A stretch of 64,000 nucleotides of DNA, taken from the NCBI RefSeq assembly GCF_022807995.1, contig NZ_CP094351.1, positions 5,255,501 through 5,319,500 of the forward strand, in the 5' to 3' direction. Of the stretch, positions 25,326 to 33,409 are shown in pieces (the first letter of the stretch is position 1; each line of letters opens with the position of its first letter). The notes under the pieces were generated by a model that saw only the letters and a list, made by a program, of their open reading frames with translations, was not told the origin of the DNA and did not search any database. This stretch comes from Pseudomonas orientalis. GTDB lineage: Bacteria; Pseudomonadota; Gammaproteobacteria; Pseudomonadales; Pseudomonadaceae. The translations under genes and the position numbers were made by a program.

Positions 25326-27224
25326 ATGAGCTTATTAGAAGAAAACCAAGCCACCGACCTCGAACAGATGGTCGGCCTTACCCGCCGGCGCTTTATCGGT
25401 GCCGGCGCCCTGTGCGGCGCGGCGATGTTTCTGGGCGGCAACCTGCTCAGCCGCAGCGCCCTGGCCGTGAACGCCGCCTCCGCCAGCCCGTTGCTCGGCT
25501 TTACCGGCATCGCCGCCGCCACCAGTGACACCATCACCCTGCCGCCCGGCTACAGCGCCTCGGTGCTGATCAGCTGGGGCCAGCCATTGAGCAAACAGGC
25601 ACCGGCCTTCGACCCCTCCGGCAACGGCACGGCCAAGGCCCAGGAACAGCAGTTCGGCGACAACAATGACGGCATGAGCCTGTTTCCCTTCCCCGGCGAC
25701 GACAACCGCGCCTTGATGGCCATCAACAACGAATACACCAACTACCGCTACCTCTACGCCCACGGCGGCGCGCCGCAATCGGCCGAAGATGTGCGCAAGG
25801 CCCTGGCCAGCGAAGGCGTGTCGGTGATCGAGATACAACGCAAGGGCGACAACTGGCAGTTCGTCCAGGACTCGCGCTACAACCGGCGTATCCACGGCAA
25901 CACGCCGATCCGCCTGAGCGGCCCCGCCGCCGGCCACGACTGGCTGAAAACCAGCGCCGACAACACCGGCAAAAACGCCTTGGGCACCTTTCAGAACTGC
26001 GCCAACGGCAAGACCCCGTGGGGCACTTATCTGACCTGCGAAGAGAACTTCACCGACTGCTTCGGCAGCAGCAACCCCCAGCAGGTCTTCGATGCCGGGC
26101 AGAAACGCTACGGCGCGGTCGCGGCCAGCAAAGACATCAACTGGCACCCGCACGACCCGCGCTTTGACCTGGCCAGGAACCCCAACGAACTCAACCGTCA
26201 CGGCTGGGTAGTGGAAATCGACCCGTTCGACCCGCAATCCACCCCGGTCAAGCGCACCGCCCTGGGCCGTTTCAAGCACGAAAACGCGGCCCTGGCCGAG
26301 ACCCGCGACGGGCGCGCGGTGGTGTACATGGGCGATGATGAACGTGGCGAATTCATCTACAAGTTCGTCAGCCGCGATCCGATCAACCACGACAACCCGA
26401 AGGCCAACAAGGACTTGCTCGATCACGGCACCTTGTACGTGGCGATCTTCGACGCGGGCAATGGCGATGCCGATCATCCCAAGGGCAAAGGCCAATGGGT
26501 CGAACTCACCCACGGCAAGAACGGCATCGACGCCAGCAGCGGGTTCGCCAGCCAGGCCGAAGTGCTGATTCATGCGCGCCTGGCCGCCAGCGTGGTGAAA
26601 GCCACGCGCATGGACCGCCCGGAATGGATCGTGGTCAGCCCCATCGACGGCCAGGTCTATTGCACCCTGACAAACAACGCCAAGCGCGGCGAAGACGGCC
26701 AGCCGGTGGGCGGGCCCAACCCGCGTGAGAAGAACGTCTATGGCCAGATCCTGCGCTGGAAAGCCGACGCCGATAACCACGGCGCCACGGACTTCACCTG
26801 GGACCTGTTCGTCGTCGCCGGCAACCCCGGTGTACACGCAGGCTCGCCGAAGGGCGGCTCGTCCAACATCAACCCGCAGAACATGTTCAACAGCCCGGAC
26901 GGCCTGGGTTTCGACAAGGCCGGCCGCCTGTGGATCCTCACCGACGGCGACTACAGCAACGCGGGCGACTTCGCCGGCATGGGCAATAACCAGATGCTGT
27001 GCGCCGACCCGAGCACCGGTGAAATCCGCCGCTTCATGGTCGGGCCGGTGGCGTGCGAAGTCACCGGGATCAGCTTTTCGCCGGATCAGAAAACCCTGTT
27101 TGTGGGTATTCAGCATCCGGGTGAAACTGGCGGTTCGACCTGGCCGGAGCATCTGCCCAATGGCAAGCCGCGTTCATCGGTGATGGCGATTCGGCGCGAT
27201 GATGGTGGGATCGTCGGCGCCTGA
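25326..27224 (+). CDS. phoX: Tat-exported alkaline phosphatase PhoX
   Basis: 632-residue DUF839/PhoX-family enzyme that releases phosphate from organic phosphoesters in the periplasm, using iron and calcium. The twin-arginine signal LTRRRFIGAG at about 18-27 is followed by a hydrophobic stretch and an Ala-rich cleavage region. The beta-propeller body contains the family's GTYLTCEENFTDCFG, VVYMGDDERGEFIYKFV and SPDGLGFDKAGRLWILTDG. GGGAG lies before the ATG. A Pho-box-like site upstream supports PhoB control. Confidence 0.88.
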   Translation: MSLLEENQATDLEQMVGLTRRRFIGAGALCGAAMFLGGNLLSRSALAVNAASASPLLGFTGIAAATSDTITLPPGYSASVLISWGQPLSKQAPAFDPSGNGTAKAQEQQFGDNNDGMSLFPFPGDDNRALMAINNEYTNYRYLYAHGGAPQSAEDVRKALASEGVSVIEIQRKGDNWQFVQDSRYNRRIHGNTPIRLSGPAAGHDWLKTSADNTGKNALGTFQNCANGKTPWGTYLTCEENFTDCFGSSNPQQVFDAGQKRYGAVAASKDINWHPHDPRFDLARNPNELNRHGWVVEIDPFDPQSTPVKRTALGRFKHENAALAETRDGRAVVYMGDDERGEFIYKFVSRDPINHDNPKANKDLLDHGTLYVAIFDAGNGDADHPKGKGQWVELTHGKNGIDASSGFASQAEVLIHARLAASVVKATRMDRPEWIVVSPIDGQVYCTLTNNAKRGEDGQPVGGPNPREKNVYGQILRWKADADNHGATDFTWDLFVVAGNPGVHAGSPKGGSSNINPQNMFNSPDGLGFDKAGRLWILTDGDYSNAGDFAGMGNNQMLCADPSTGEIRRFMVGPVACEVTGISFSPDQKTLFVGIQHPGETGGSTWPEHLPNGKPRSSVMAIRRDDGGIVGA

Positions 27225-27233
27225 CAGGGCCTC

Positions 27234-27298
27234 ATCGGGGGCAAGCCCCCTCCCACATTTGGAATGCATTCCCCTGTGGGAGGGGGCTTGCCCCCGAT
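27234..27298. repeat. REP pair, opposite arrangement (family 1)
   Basis: Two family-1 REPs facing each other with their CCCACA/TGTGGG ends inward, the reverse of the normal REPIN layout, separated by about 17 bp. Lies 9 bp beyond the phoX stop codon and may act as a transcription stop or mRNA 3' protector. Confidence 0.88.
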
Positions 27299-27385
27299 AG
27301 CGATCCCACAGTCGCCCCCTATCTCAAGCCTGCTGGGTTACCATACCCGGCCGGACGCGGCGACCTGCTGCGCGCAGGAGTTCGC

Positions 27386-28360
27386 ATGGCCCACCCGTTT
27401 GAAACACTCACCCCTGACCTGGTCCTCGACGCCGTCGAAAGCATTGGTTTTCTCAGCGATGCGCGCATTTTGGCGCTCAACAGCTACGAAAACCGCGTGT
27501 ATCAGGTGGGCATCGAAGATTCCGAACCCCTGATCGCCAAGTTCTACCGGCCCCAGCGCTGGACCAACGAAGCGATCCTGGAAGAACACCGCTTCACCTT
27601 CGAACTAGCTGAATGCGACGTGCCGGTGGTTGCCCCGTTGATCCACAACGGCGAAAGCCTGTTCGAGCACCAGGGCTTTCGCTTTACCCTGTTTCCACGC
27701 CGTGGCGGCCGCGCGCCGGAGCCGGGCAACCTCGACCAGCTCTATCGCCTCGGACAACTGCTCGGCCGTTTGCACGCCGTGGGTTCCACCCGCCCGTTCG
27801 AACACCGCGAAGCCCTCGGCGTGAAGAACTTCGGTCACGATTCCCTGACCACCCTGCTTGAAGGCAACTTCATACCCAAAAGCCTGCTGCCGGCCTACGA
27901 GTCCGTGGCCCGCGACCTGCTCAAGCGCGTGGAAGAGGTCTACAAGGCCACCCCGCACACGAACATCCGCATGCACGGCGACTGCCACCCCGGCAACATG
28001 ATGTGCCGCGACGAGATGTTCCACATCGTCGACCTGGATGACTGCCGCATGGGCCCGGCGGTGCAGGACCTATGGATGATGCTGGCCGGCGATCGCCAGG
28101 AATGCCTGGGCCAGTTGTCGGAGTTGATGGACGGTTATCAGGAATTCCACGACTTCGACCCACGGGAACTGGCCCTGATCGAACCCTTGCGCGCCCTGCG
28201 CCTGATGCACTACAGCGCCTGGCTGGCACGGCGCTGGGACGACCCGGCATTTCCCCACAGCTTCCCGTGGTTTGGCAGCGAGCGCTATTGGGGCGATCAG
28301 GTGCTGGCGTTGCGTGAACAGCTGTCGGCCCTCAACGAAGAACCGCTGAAACTCTTCTGA
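27386..28360 (+). CDS. srkA: Stress-response kinase SrkA (YihE/RdoA)
   Basis: 324-residue choline-kinase-fold Ser/Thr protein kinase that in E. coli counters stress-induced cell death through MazEF. Visible catalytic loop HGDCHPGN (197-204) and metal-binding DLDD (216-219); NRVYQVG and AKFYRP in the N-lobe. AGGAG precedes the ATG. Its targets in Pseudomonas are unknown. Confidence 0.9.
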   Translation: MAHPFETLTPDLVLDAVESIGFLSDARILALNSYENRVYQVGIEDSEPLIAKFYRPQRWTNEAILEEHRFTFELAECDVPVVAPLIHNGESLFEHQGFRFTLFPRRGGRAPEPGNLDQLYRLGQLLGRLHAVGSTRPFEHREALGVKNFGHDSLTTLLEGNFIPKSLLPAYESVARDLLKRVEEVYKATPHTNIRMHGDCHPGNMMCRDEMFHIVDLDDCRMGPAVQDLWMMLAGDRQECLGQLSELMDGYQEFHDFDPRELALIEPLRALRLMHYSAWLARRWDDPAFPHSFPWFGSERYWGDQVLALREQLSALNEEPLKLF

Positions 28361-28373
28361 CTGTTGTGCTGTA

Positions 28374-28464
28374 TGTGGGAGGGGGCTTGCCCCCGAAGGC
28401 GGCCTGTCAGCTGATACATAGGGGCGACTGATACTCCGCTATCGGGGGCAAGCCCCCTCCCACA
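28374..28464. repeat. REPIN (family 1)
   Basis: Standard inverted REP pair with outer TGTGGG/CCCACA ends, starting 14 bp after the srkA stop. The left copy has one change in the conserved tail (CGAAGG instead of CGATGG). Confidence 0.9.
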
Positions 28465-28543
28465 TAAAAGCAAAGCGGGGCCCCACGCATGGACAAATAT
28501 CCTTACAATCGCGCTTTGTAAGCTGCCTGAGCAAGGATTCCGC

Positions 28544-29428
28544 ATGCACGCCGCCAACCCCCGCAAGGGGTACATTCTGGGCCTGAGCGCCTATGTCATC
28601 TGGGGCCTTTTTCCGCTCTACTTCAAAGCCATTGCCAGTGTGCCCGCCGCTGAGATCATCGTGCATCGCGTGCTGTGGTCGGCGTTGTTTGGTGGCTTGC
28701 TGTTGATGGTGTGGAAACACCCTGGCTGGTTTCGCGAGCTTCGCGACAATCCCAGGCGCCTGGCGATCCTGGCCCTCAGCGGTTCGTTGATCGCGGCCAA
28801 CTGGCTGACGTATGTATGGTCGGTCAACACCGGGCGCATGCTGGAAGCGAGCCTGGGTTACTACATCAACCCGCTGGTCAACGTACTGCTGGGGATGTTG
28901 CTGCTCGGCGAGCGCCTGCGCCGCCTGCAATGGGTTGCGGTCGTCCTGGCGGCGGTCGGTGTGGCGCAACAGGTGTGGCAAGTCGGCAGTTTGCCGTGGG
29001 TATCGCTGGTACTGGCGCTGACCTTTGGCTTCTACGGGCTGATCCGTAAACAGGCGCCGGTCAAAGCCCTGCCGGGGCTGGTGGTGGAAACCTGGATGCT
29101 GGTCCCGATTGCCATCGCGTGGTTGCTGTTCAACCCGACAGCCCACAGCGCACAGATGGAATTCTGGGGCACCTCCGAGGCCTGGTGGCTGGTGGCCGCT
29201 GGCCCGGTGACGCTGATCCCGCTGGTCTGTTTCAACGCCGCCGCGCGGCATCTGCCTTACACAGCCCTGGGCTTTTTGCAGTACGTAGCGCCCACATTGG
29301 TGCTGTTGGAGGCCGTGCTGCTGTTCGGCGAGCATCTGGCGCCCAGCACGCTGACCGCCTTCGCCTTTATCTGGGCAGGCCTGGTGGTGTACAGCGTGGA
29401 CATCTGGCTGAGCGTGCGCAAACGCTGA
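28544..29428 (+). CDS. rarD: EamA-family transporter RarD
   Basis: 294-residue inner-membrane protein with ten predicted hydrophobic segments in two EamA repeats; the N-terminus KGYILGLSAYVIWGLFPLYFKAI is typical of RarD (chloramphenicol-sensitive protein). The transported compound is not established. AAGGA lies six bases before the ATG. Confidence 0.9.
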   Translation: MHAANPRKGYILGLSAYVIWGLFPLYFKAIASVPAAEIIVHRVLWSALFGGLLLMVWKHPGWFRELRDNPRRLAILALSGSLIAANWLTYVWSVNTGRMLEASLGYYINPLVNVLLGMLLLGERLRRLQWVAVVLAAVGVAQQVWQVGSLPWVSLVLALTFGFYGLIRKQAPVKALPGLVVETWMLVPIAIAWLLFNPTAHSAQMEFWGTSEAWWLVAAGPVTLIPLVCFNAAARHLPYTALGFLQYVAPTLVLLEAVLLFGEHLAPSTLTAFAFIWAGLVVYSVDIWLSVRKR

Positions 29429-29449
29429 TCAAAAAACGCTCAAACCCCT

Positions 29450-29474
29450 GCAAGCCATAATCGGCCTGGCTTGC
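29450..29474 (-). terminator. Possible terminator between rarD and gcvR
   Basis: GCAAGCC pairs with GGCTTGC over an 11-base loop. An A-rich run (AAAAAA at 29431) lies to the left, giving a distant U tract on the minus strand. Weak: the tract is about 13 bp from the stem. Confidence 0.35.
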
Positions 29475-29491
29475 GGGCATCCGCCCCAAGG

Positions 29492-29500
29492 TTATCCACA
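29492..29500 (+). other. Perfect DnaA box
   Basis: TTATCCACA, the consensus DnaA box, in the rarD-gcvR gap. Its flanks (GGTTATCCACAGGC) match those of the fourth DnaA-box module at 63835-63879. Confidence 0.6.
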
Positions 29501-29539
29501 GGCCCATGCAAGATTTCCATGCATAACCCTCAGGCGTGG

Positions 29540-30052
29540 TCACTCTTCGTTGCGCAGTTCCACCATCAGATCATCCGCCAGGGTTTCCAGGGACGCCTGC
29601 AACGTCTCCAGGGACAAGGTTGACGGCACCTGCAACAAGGCCTCGGCGTTGAACAGCGGATCGCCGCTCATCGGGGCCGGGCGCACGTCGGTGCTCAAGC
29701 GCTCCAGGTTGACGCCTTGCTTGCTCAGCAGCGCAGTGATCTCGCGCACAATGCCCGAGCGGTCATTGCCCACCAGGGTCATCACAATTGATTTGCAAGC
29801 CAATGCCTGGCCGGAACTGCCCTCGCCCACCAGCACACGAATGCCGTGCGTGGATAAATCCTCCAGCGCCCCCACCAGTTCCTGACGGTTTTCTGCAGGA
29901 ACGCTGACGCGCAGGATGCCGGCAAACTGTCCGGCCATATGGGCCATGCGGCTTTCCAGCCAGTTGCCACCGTGGGCGGCAATGTTGTGCGCGATGCGCT
30001 CAACCAGGCCGGGTTTGTCGGCGGCGATAATTGTGAGTACAAGATGGTCCAT
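29540..30052 (-). CDS. gcvR: GcvR-like double-ACT regulator
   Basis: 170 residues, two ACT domains (about 3-75 and 88-160) with the signature VLTIIAADKPGLVERIAHNIAAHGGNWLES. In E. coli GcvR senses glycine and antagonises GcvA at the glycine cleavage operon. No DNA-binding domain is present. GAGGT precedes the ATG. Its presence fits the glycine and glyoxylate theme of the locus, but the target here is unknown. Confidence 0.83.
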   Translation of the reverse strand: MDHLVLTIIAADKPGLVERIAHNIAAHGGNWLESRMAHMAGQFAGILRVSVPAENRQELVGALEDLSTHGIRVLVGEGSSGQALACKSIVMTLVGNDRSGIVREITALLSKQGVNLERLSTDVRPAPMSGDPLFNAEALLQVPSTLSLETLQASLETLADDLMVELRNEE

Positions 30053-30077
30053 GGCGAAATACCTCGGGTGCGATTCC

Positions 30078-30176
30078 TGTAGGAGCGAGCTTGCTCGCGA
30101 AGGTCGTCAACGATAACGCGAAAAAACTGACACCAGCGGTGATCTCAGGTTTTTCGCGAGCAAGCTTGCTTCTACA
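30078..30176. repeat. REPIN (family 2)
   Basis: Inverted pair with outer TGTAGGAGC / CTTCTACA ends and GAGCTTGCTCGCGAA-type hairpins, distinct from family 1. The right copy has a mismatch (GCTTCTACA instead of GCTCCTACA). Lies upstream of gcvR and glcB. Confidence 0.88.
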
Positions 30177-30320
30177 AGGTGGACGCACGGTGGCTCGAAA
30201 ACAAATCGTGTACCATTTTTATATTTATCTGGAACAATCCAATAGTTTTTTGAGAACATCCGGTTCTCCGCTGTGACCGGTCGACCAAAGTGGGTCGCTA
30301 AACGACGTATTTAGTCTAAT

Positions 30321-30368
30321 TTTCACAACCGCAAGTCATCATGTAGTATGCCAAACCGTGCACTACAT
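30321..30368 (+). promoter_or_regulatory. Promoter and dyad upstream of glcB
   Basis: TTTCAC (30321-30326), a 17-bp spacer and TAGTAT (30344-30349) form a sigma-70-like promoter. ATGTAGT (30341-30347) and ACTACAT (30362-30368) are a perfect 7-bp inverted repeat with 14-bp spacer (centres 21 bp apart) covering the -10 and start region, which fits a repressor operator. The rest of the 30177-30320 gap shows nothing recognisable. Confidence 0.5.
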
Positions 30369-30415
30369 AATGAAAATCTGAAACAGCGCATAAGCTCCGC
30401 AGAGTGAGGCAAGAG

Positions 30416-32593
30416 ATGACTGAACACGTTCAAGTCGGTGGCCTGCAGGTCGCCAAAGTCCTGTTCGACTTCGTGAACAACGAAGCCATTCCCGGTACCG
30501 GCATCACGGCCGACCAGTTCTGGGCCGGCGTTGATCAGGTCATTCACGATCTGGCACCGAAGAACAAAGCCCTGCTCGCCAAACGCGACGATTTCCAGGC
30601 GCGCATCGATACCTGGCACCAGACCCACGCCGGCCAGGCCCATGACCCGGTGGCCTACAAAGCCTTCCTGCAAGACATCGGATACCTGCTGCCAGAAGCC
30701 GCAGACTTCCAGGCCTCGACCCAAAACGTCGACGACGAAATCGCACGCATGGCCGGCCCTCAGCTGGTGGTGCCGGTGATGAACGCCCGCTTCGCTCTCA
30801 ACGCTTCGAATGCGCGCTGGGGTTCGCTGTATGACGCGCTGTATGGCACCGACGCCATCAGCGAGGCCGACGGCGCGGAAAAGGGCAAGGGCTACAACAA
30901 AGTGCGCGGCGACAAGGTCATTGCCTTCGCCCGCGCCTTCCTCGATGAAGCCGCGCCGCTCAGCGCCGGCAGCCACGTCGACTCCACCGGTTACAAGATT
31001 GTCGACGGCAAGCTGATCGTCAGCCTCAAGGGCGGCAGCAACAGCGGCCTGCGTGACGACGCTCAGTTGATCGGCTTCCAGGGCCCCGCGGCCGAGCCGA
31101 TTGCGATCCTGTTCAAGCACAACGGCCTGCACTTCGAACTGCAGATCGACGCCGGCACCCCGGTCGGCCAGACTGACGCCGCCGGCGTCAAAGACGTGCT
31201 GGTGGAAGCTGCGCTGACCACCATCATGGACTGCGAAGACTCCGTCGCCGCCGTGGATGCCGACGACAAAGTGGTGATCTACCGCAACTGGCTCGGCCTG
31301 ATGAAGGGTGACCTGGCCGAAGAAGTGGCCAAGGGCGGCAAGACCTTTACCCGCACCATGAACCCTGATCGCGTCTACACCGGCATCGACGGTAACGACG
31401 TCACCCTGCACGGCCGCTCGCTGTTATTCGTGCGCAACGTTGGTCACTTGATGACCATCGACGCGATCCTCGATAAACACGGTAACGACGTGCCGGAAGG
31501 CATCCTCGACGGCCTGCTCACCAGCCTGGCGGCGATCCACAGCCTCAACGGCAACAGCACGCGCAAGAACAGCCGTACCGGCTCGGTGTACATCGTCAAG
31601 CCGAAGATGCATGGCCCCGAAGAAGCGGCATTCACCAACGAGCTGTTCGGCCGCATCGAAGACGTGTTGAACCTGCCGCGTAACACATTGAAAGTCGGGA
31701 TCATGGACGAGGAGCGCCGTACCACGGTCAACCTCAAGGCCTGTATCAAGGCGGCCAGCGAGCGCGTGGTGTTTATCAACACCGGCTTCCTCGACCGCAC
31801 CGGCGACGAAATCCATACCTCCATGGAAGCCGGCGCGATGGTGCGCAAAGCCGCCATGAAATCCGAGAAGTGGATCGGCGCCTATGAAAACTGGAACGTC
31901 GATATCGGCTTGAGCACCGGCCTGCAAGGACGTGCGCAAATCGGCAAAGGCATGTGGGCGATGCCCGACCTGATGGCCGCAATGCTCGAACAGAAAATCG
32001 CCCATCCGCTGGCCGGCGCCAACACCGCCTGGGTACCGTCGCCAACGGCGGCTGCACTGCATGCGTTGCACTACCACAAGGTCGACGTGTTCGCCCGCCA
32101 GGCCGAGTTGGCCCAGCGCGAACGCGCTTCGGTGGATGACATCCTGACAATTCCTCTGGCCGGCAACACCGACTGGTCCGAAGAAGAAATCCGCAACGAA
32201 CTGGACAACAACGCCCAGGGCATTCTTGGCTATGTGGTGCGCTGGATCGACCAGGGCGTCGGTTGTTCGAAAGTGCCGGACATCAACGATGTGGGCCTGA
32301 TGGAAGACCGCGCCACCCTGCGCATCTCCAGCCAGCACATCGCCAACTGGTTGCGCCATGGCATCGTCAACGAAGCCCAAGTGATGGAAAGCCTCAAGCG
32401 CATGGCGCCGGTGGTGGACCGCCAGAATGCCGGTGATGCGTTGTACCGCCCGCTGGCGCCGGATTTCGACAGCAACATCGCGTTCCAGGCGGCGGTGGAG
32501 TTGGTGATTGAAGGGACCAAGCAGCCTAATGGCTATACCGAGCCGGTGTTGCATCGCCGGCGTCGGGAGTTCAAGGCTAAGAACGGCCTGTAA
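30416..32593 (+). CDS. glcB: Malate synthase G
   Basis: Condenses glyoxylate with acetyl-CoA to malate; cytoplasmic, Mg-dependent. 725 residues from the ATG at 30416, the usual isoform-G length; an upstream in-frame GTG at 30404 is not needed. Typical segments are MDCEDSVAAVDADDK, TMNPDRVYTGIDG and the C-terminal WVPSPTAAALHALHYH region. It stands alone, with its own promoter region and a strong terminator, and can take up glyoxylate from glycolate or glycine metabolism. Confidence 0.96.
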   Translation: MTEHVQVGGLQVAKVLFDFVNNEAIPGTGITADQFWAGVDQVIHDLAPKNKALLAKRDDFQARIDTWHQTHAGQAHDPVAYKAFLQDIGYLLPEAADFQASTQNVDDEIARMAGPQLVVPVMNARFALNASNARWGSLYDALYGTDAISEADGAEKGKGYNKVRGDKVIAFARAFLDEAAPLSAGSHVDSTGYKIVDGKLIVSLKGGSNSGLRDDAQLIGFQGPAAEPIAILFKHNGLHFELQIDAGTPVGQTDAAGVKDVLVEAALTTIMDCEDSVAAVDADDKVVIYRNWLGLMKGDLAEEVAKGGKTFTRTMNPDRVYTGIDGNDVTLHGRSLLFVRNVGHLMTIDAILDKHGNDVPEGILDGLLTSLAAIHSLNGNSTRKNSRTGSVYIVKPKMHGPEEAAFTNELFGRIEDVLNLPRNTLKVGIMDEERRTTVNLKACIKAASERVVFINTGFLDRTGDEIHTSMEAGAMVRKAAMKSEKWIGAYENWNVDIGLSTGLQGRAQIGKGMWAMPDLMAAMLEQKIAHPLAGANTAWVPSPTAAALHALHYHKVDVFARQAELAQRERASVDDILTIPLAGNTDWSEEEIRNELDNNAQGILGYVVRWIDQGVGCSKVPDINDVGLMEDRATLRISSQHIANWLRHGIVNEAQVMESLKRMAPVVDRQNAGDALYRPLAPDFDSNIAFQAAVELVIEGTKQPNGYTEPVLHRRRREFKAKNGL

Positions 32594-32596
32594 ATG

Positions 32597-32634
32597 AAAA
32601 AAGCCCTGATTCGTGAGATCAGGGCTTTTTATTT
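32597..32634 (+). terminator. Terminator of glcB
   Basis: GCCCTGAT (32603-32610) and ATCAGGGC (32618-32625) form a perfect 8-bp stem with a 7-base loop, extended by A/T pairs and followed by TTTTTATTTG. Starts four bases after the stop codon. Confidence 0.92.
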
Positions 32635-32660
32635 GCGGTTGTGCTGGCTGGACTGGCGCT

Positions 32661-32732
32661 ATCGGGGGCAAGCCCCCTCCCACACTTTGATTTGTGAACA
32701 CATTCAAATGTGGGAGGGGGCTTGCCCCCGAT
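32661..32732. repeat. REP pair, opposite arrangement (family 1)
   Basis: Two REPs with CCCACA/TGTGGG ends inward and about 24 bp between, containing TTTGATTTGTGAACACA, a spacer shared with the copy at 37665-37753. Located between convergent glcB and the response-regulator gene. Confidence 0.88.
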
Positions 32733-32756
32733 GAGGCCGGAACATTCAATAAGGAA

Positions 32757-33203
32757 TCAGGCATCCATCCCCAACTCCCGCTTCACCAGCTTCGCCAACT
32801 TCACGCTATCAATCGGCTTGAGCAAAAAGTCCACCACGCTCAAATGCATCGCATCAATCACATCCGGCGCTTCGGCATCCCCTGACATGATGATGATCGG
32901 CAACGCCGCACGGGTGGATTCGCGCACCTGGCGGATCAACTGCAAACCGTTGCTCGGTGCCATGCGCAAATCGGTGATCAGCAAACCGATAGAGCTGTGC
33001 GACTTCAACAACTCCCACGCCTTCTCCCCGCTGTCCGCCGTCATGCAGCGAATGCCGTCCAGCCCCAGGATTTCCGCCAGCAGTTCACGCGCATCCTTGT
33101 CGTCGTCCACGATCAACACGCGTTGTGGCGGTAAATCAGGCTCCAGCATCACGGCGCTCAGCGCCTCGCGCTCGGCATCACTCAAAATATCGTGGTCGGA
33201 CAT
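32757..33203 (-). CDS. Single-domain response regulator
   Basis: 148 residues: a short N-terminal extension and one receiver domain (about 28-145). Acidic pocket Asp33-35, phosphoacceptor Asp78 (LLITDLRM), conserved Ser in IIMSGDA and Lys129 (LLKP) are all present. No output domain, so it would signal through a partner (CheY-like). The ATG at 33203 is preferred to an in-frame GTG at 33239. It diverges from the cNMP/CBS/nucleotidyltransferase gene; no histidine kinase is nearby. Confidence 0.85.
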   Translation of the reverse strand: MSDHDILSDAEREALSAVMLEPDLPPQRVLIVDDDKDARELLAEILGLDGIRCMTADSGEKAWELLKSHSSIGLLITDLRMAPSNGLQLIRQVRESTRAALPIIIMSGDAEAPDVIDAMHLSVVDFLLKPIDSVKLAKLVKRELGMDA

Positions 33204-33409
33204 ACGTTTCTCAGCAATTCTTATCAAATCTCCCAGCACTCGTCAGACATCTGCGGAAGGGCGAACAATGTGCACTTCGTCGGAAAGTTTGCCTAGTGGG
33301 CGTTCTACGGGCCTTGGACGATAGTCATGTAAGGTTTTTCCTTAGTTTTGCGCGAGTGACACCGACCTAGACTTACGTCCAATGGGCACCCGCCGTGCAG
33401 AAGTCGACC

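Noticed and set aside
25335..27152. 605-codon minus-strand frame opposite phoX
   Set aside because: Antisense shadow of a conserved Tat-exported enzyme; no RBS or domain.
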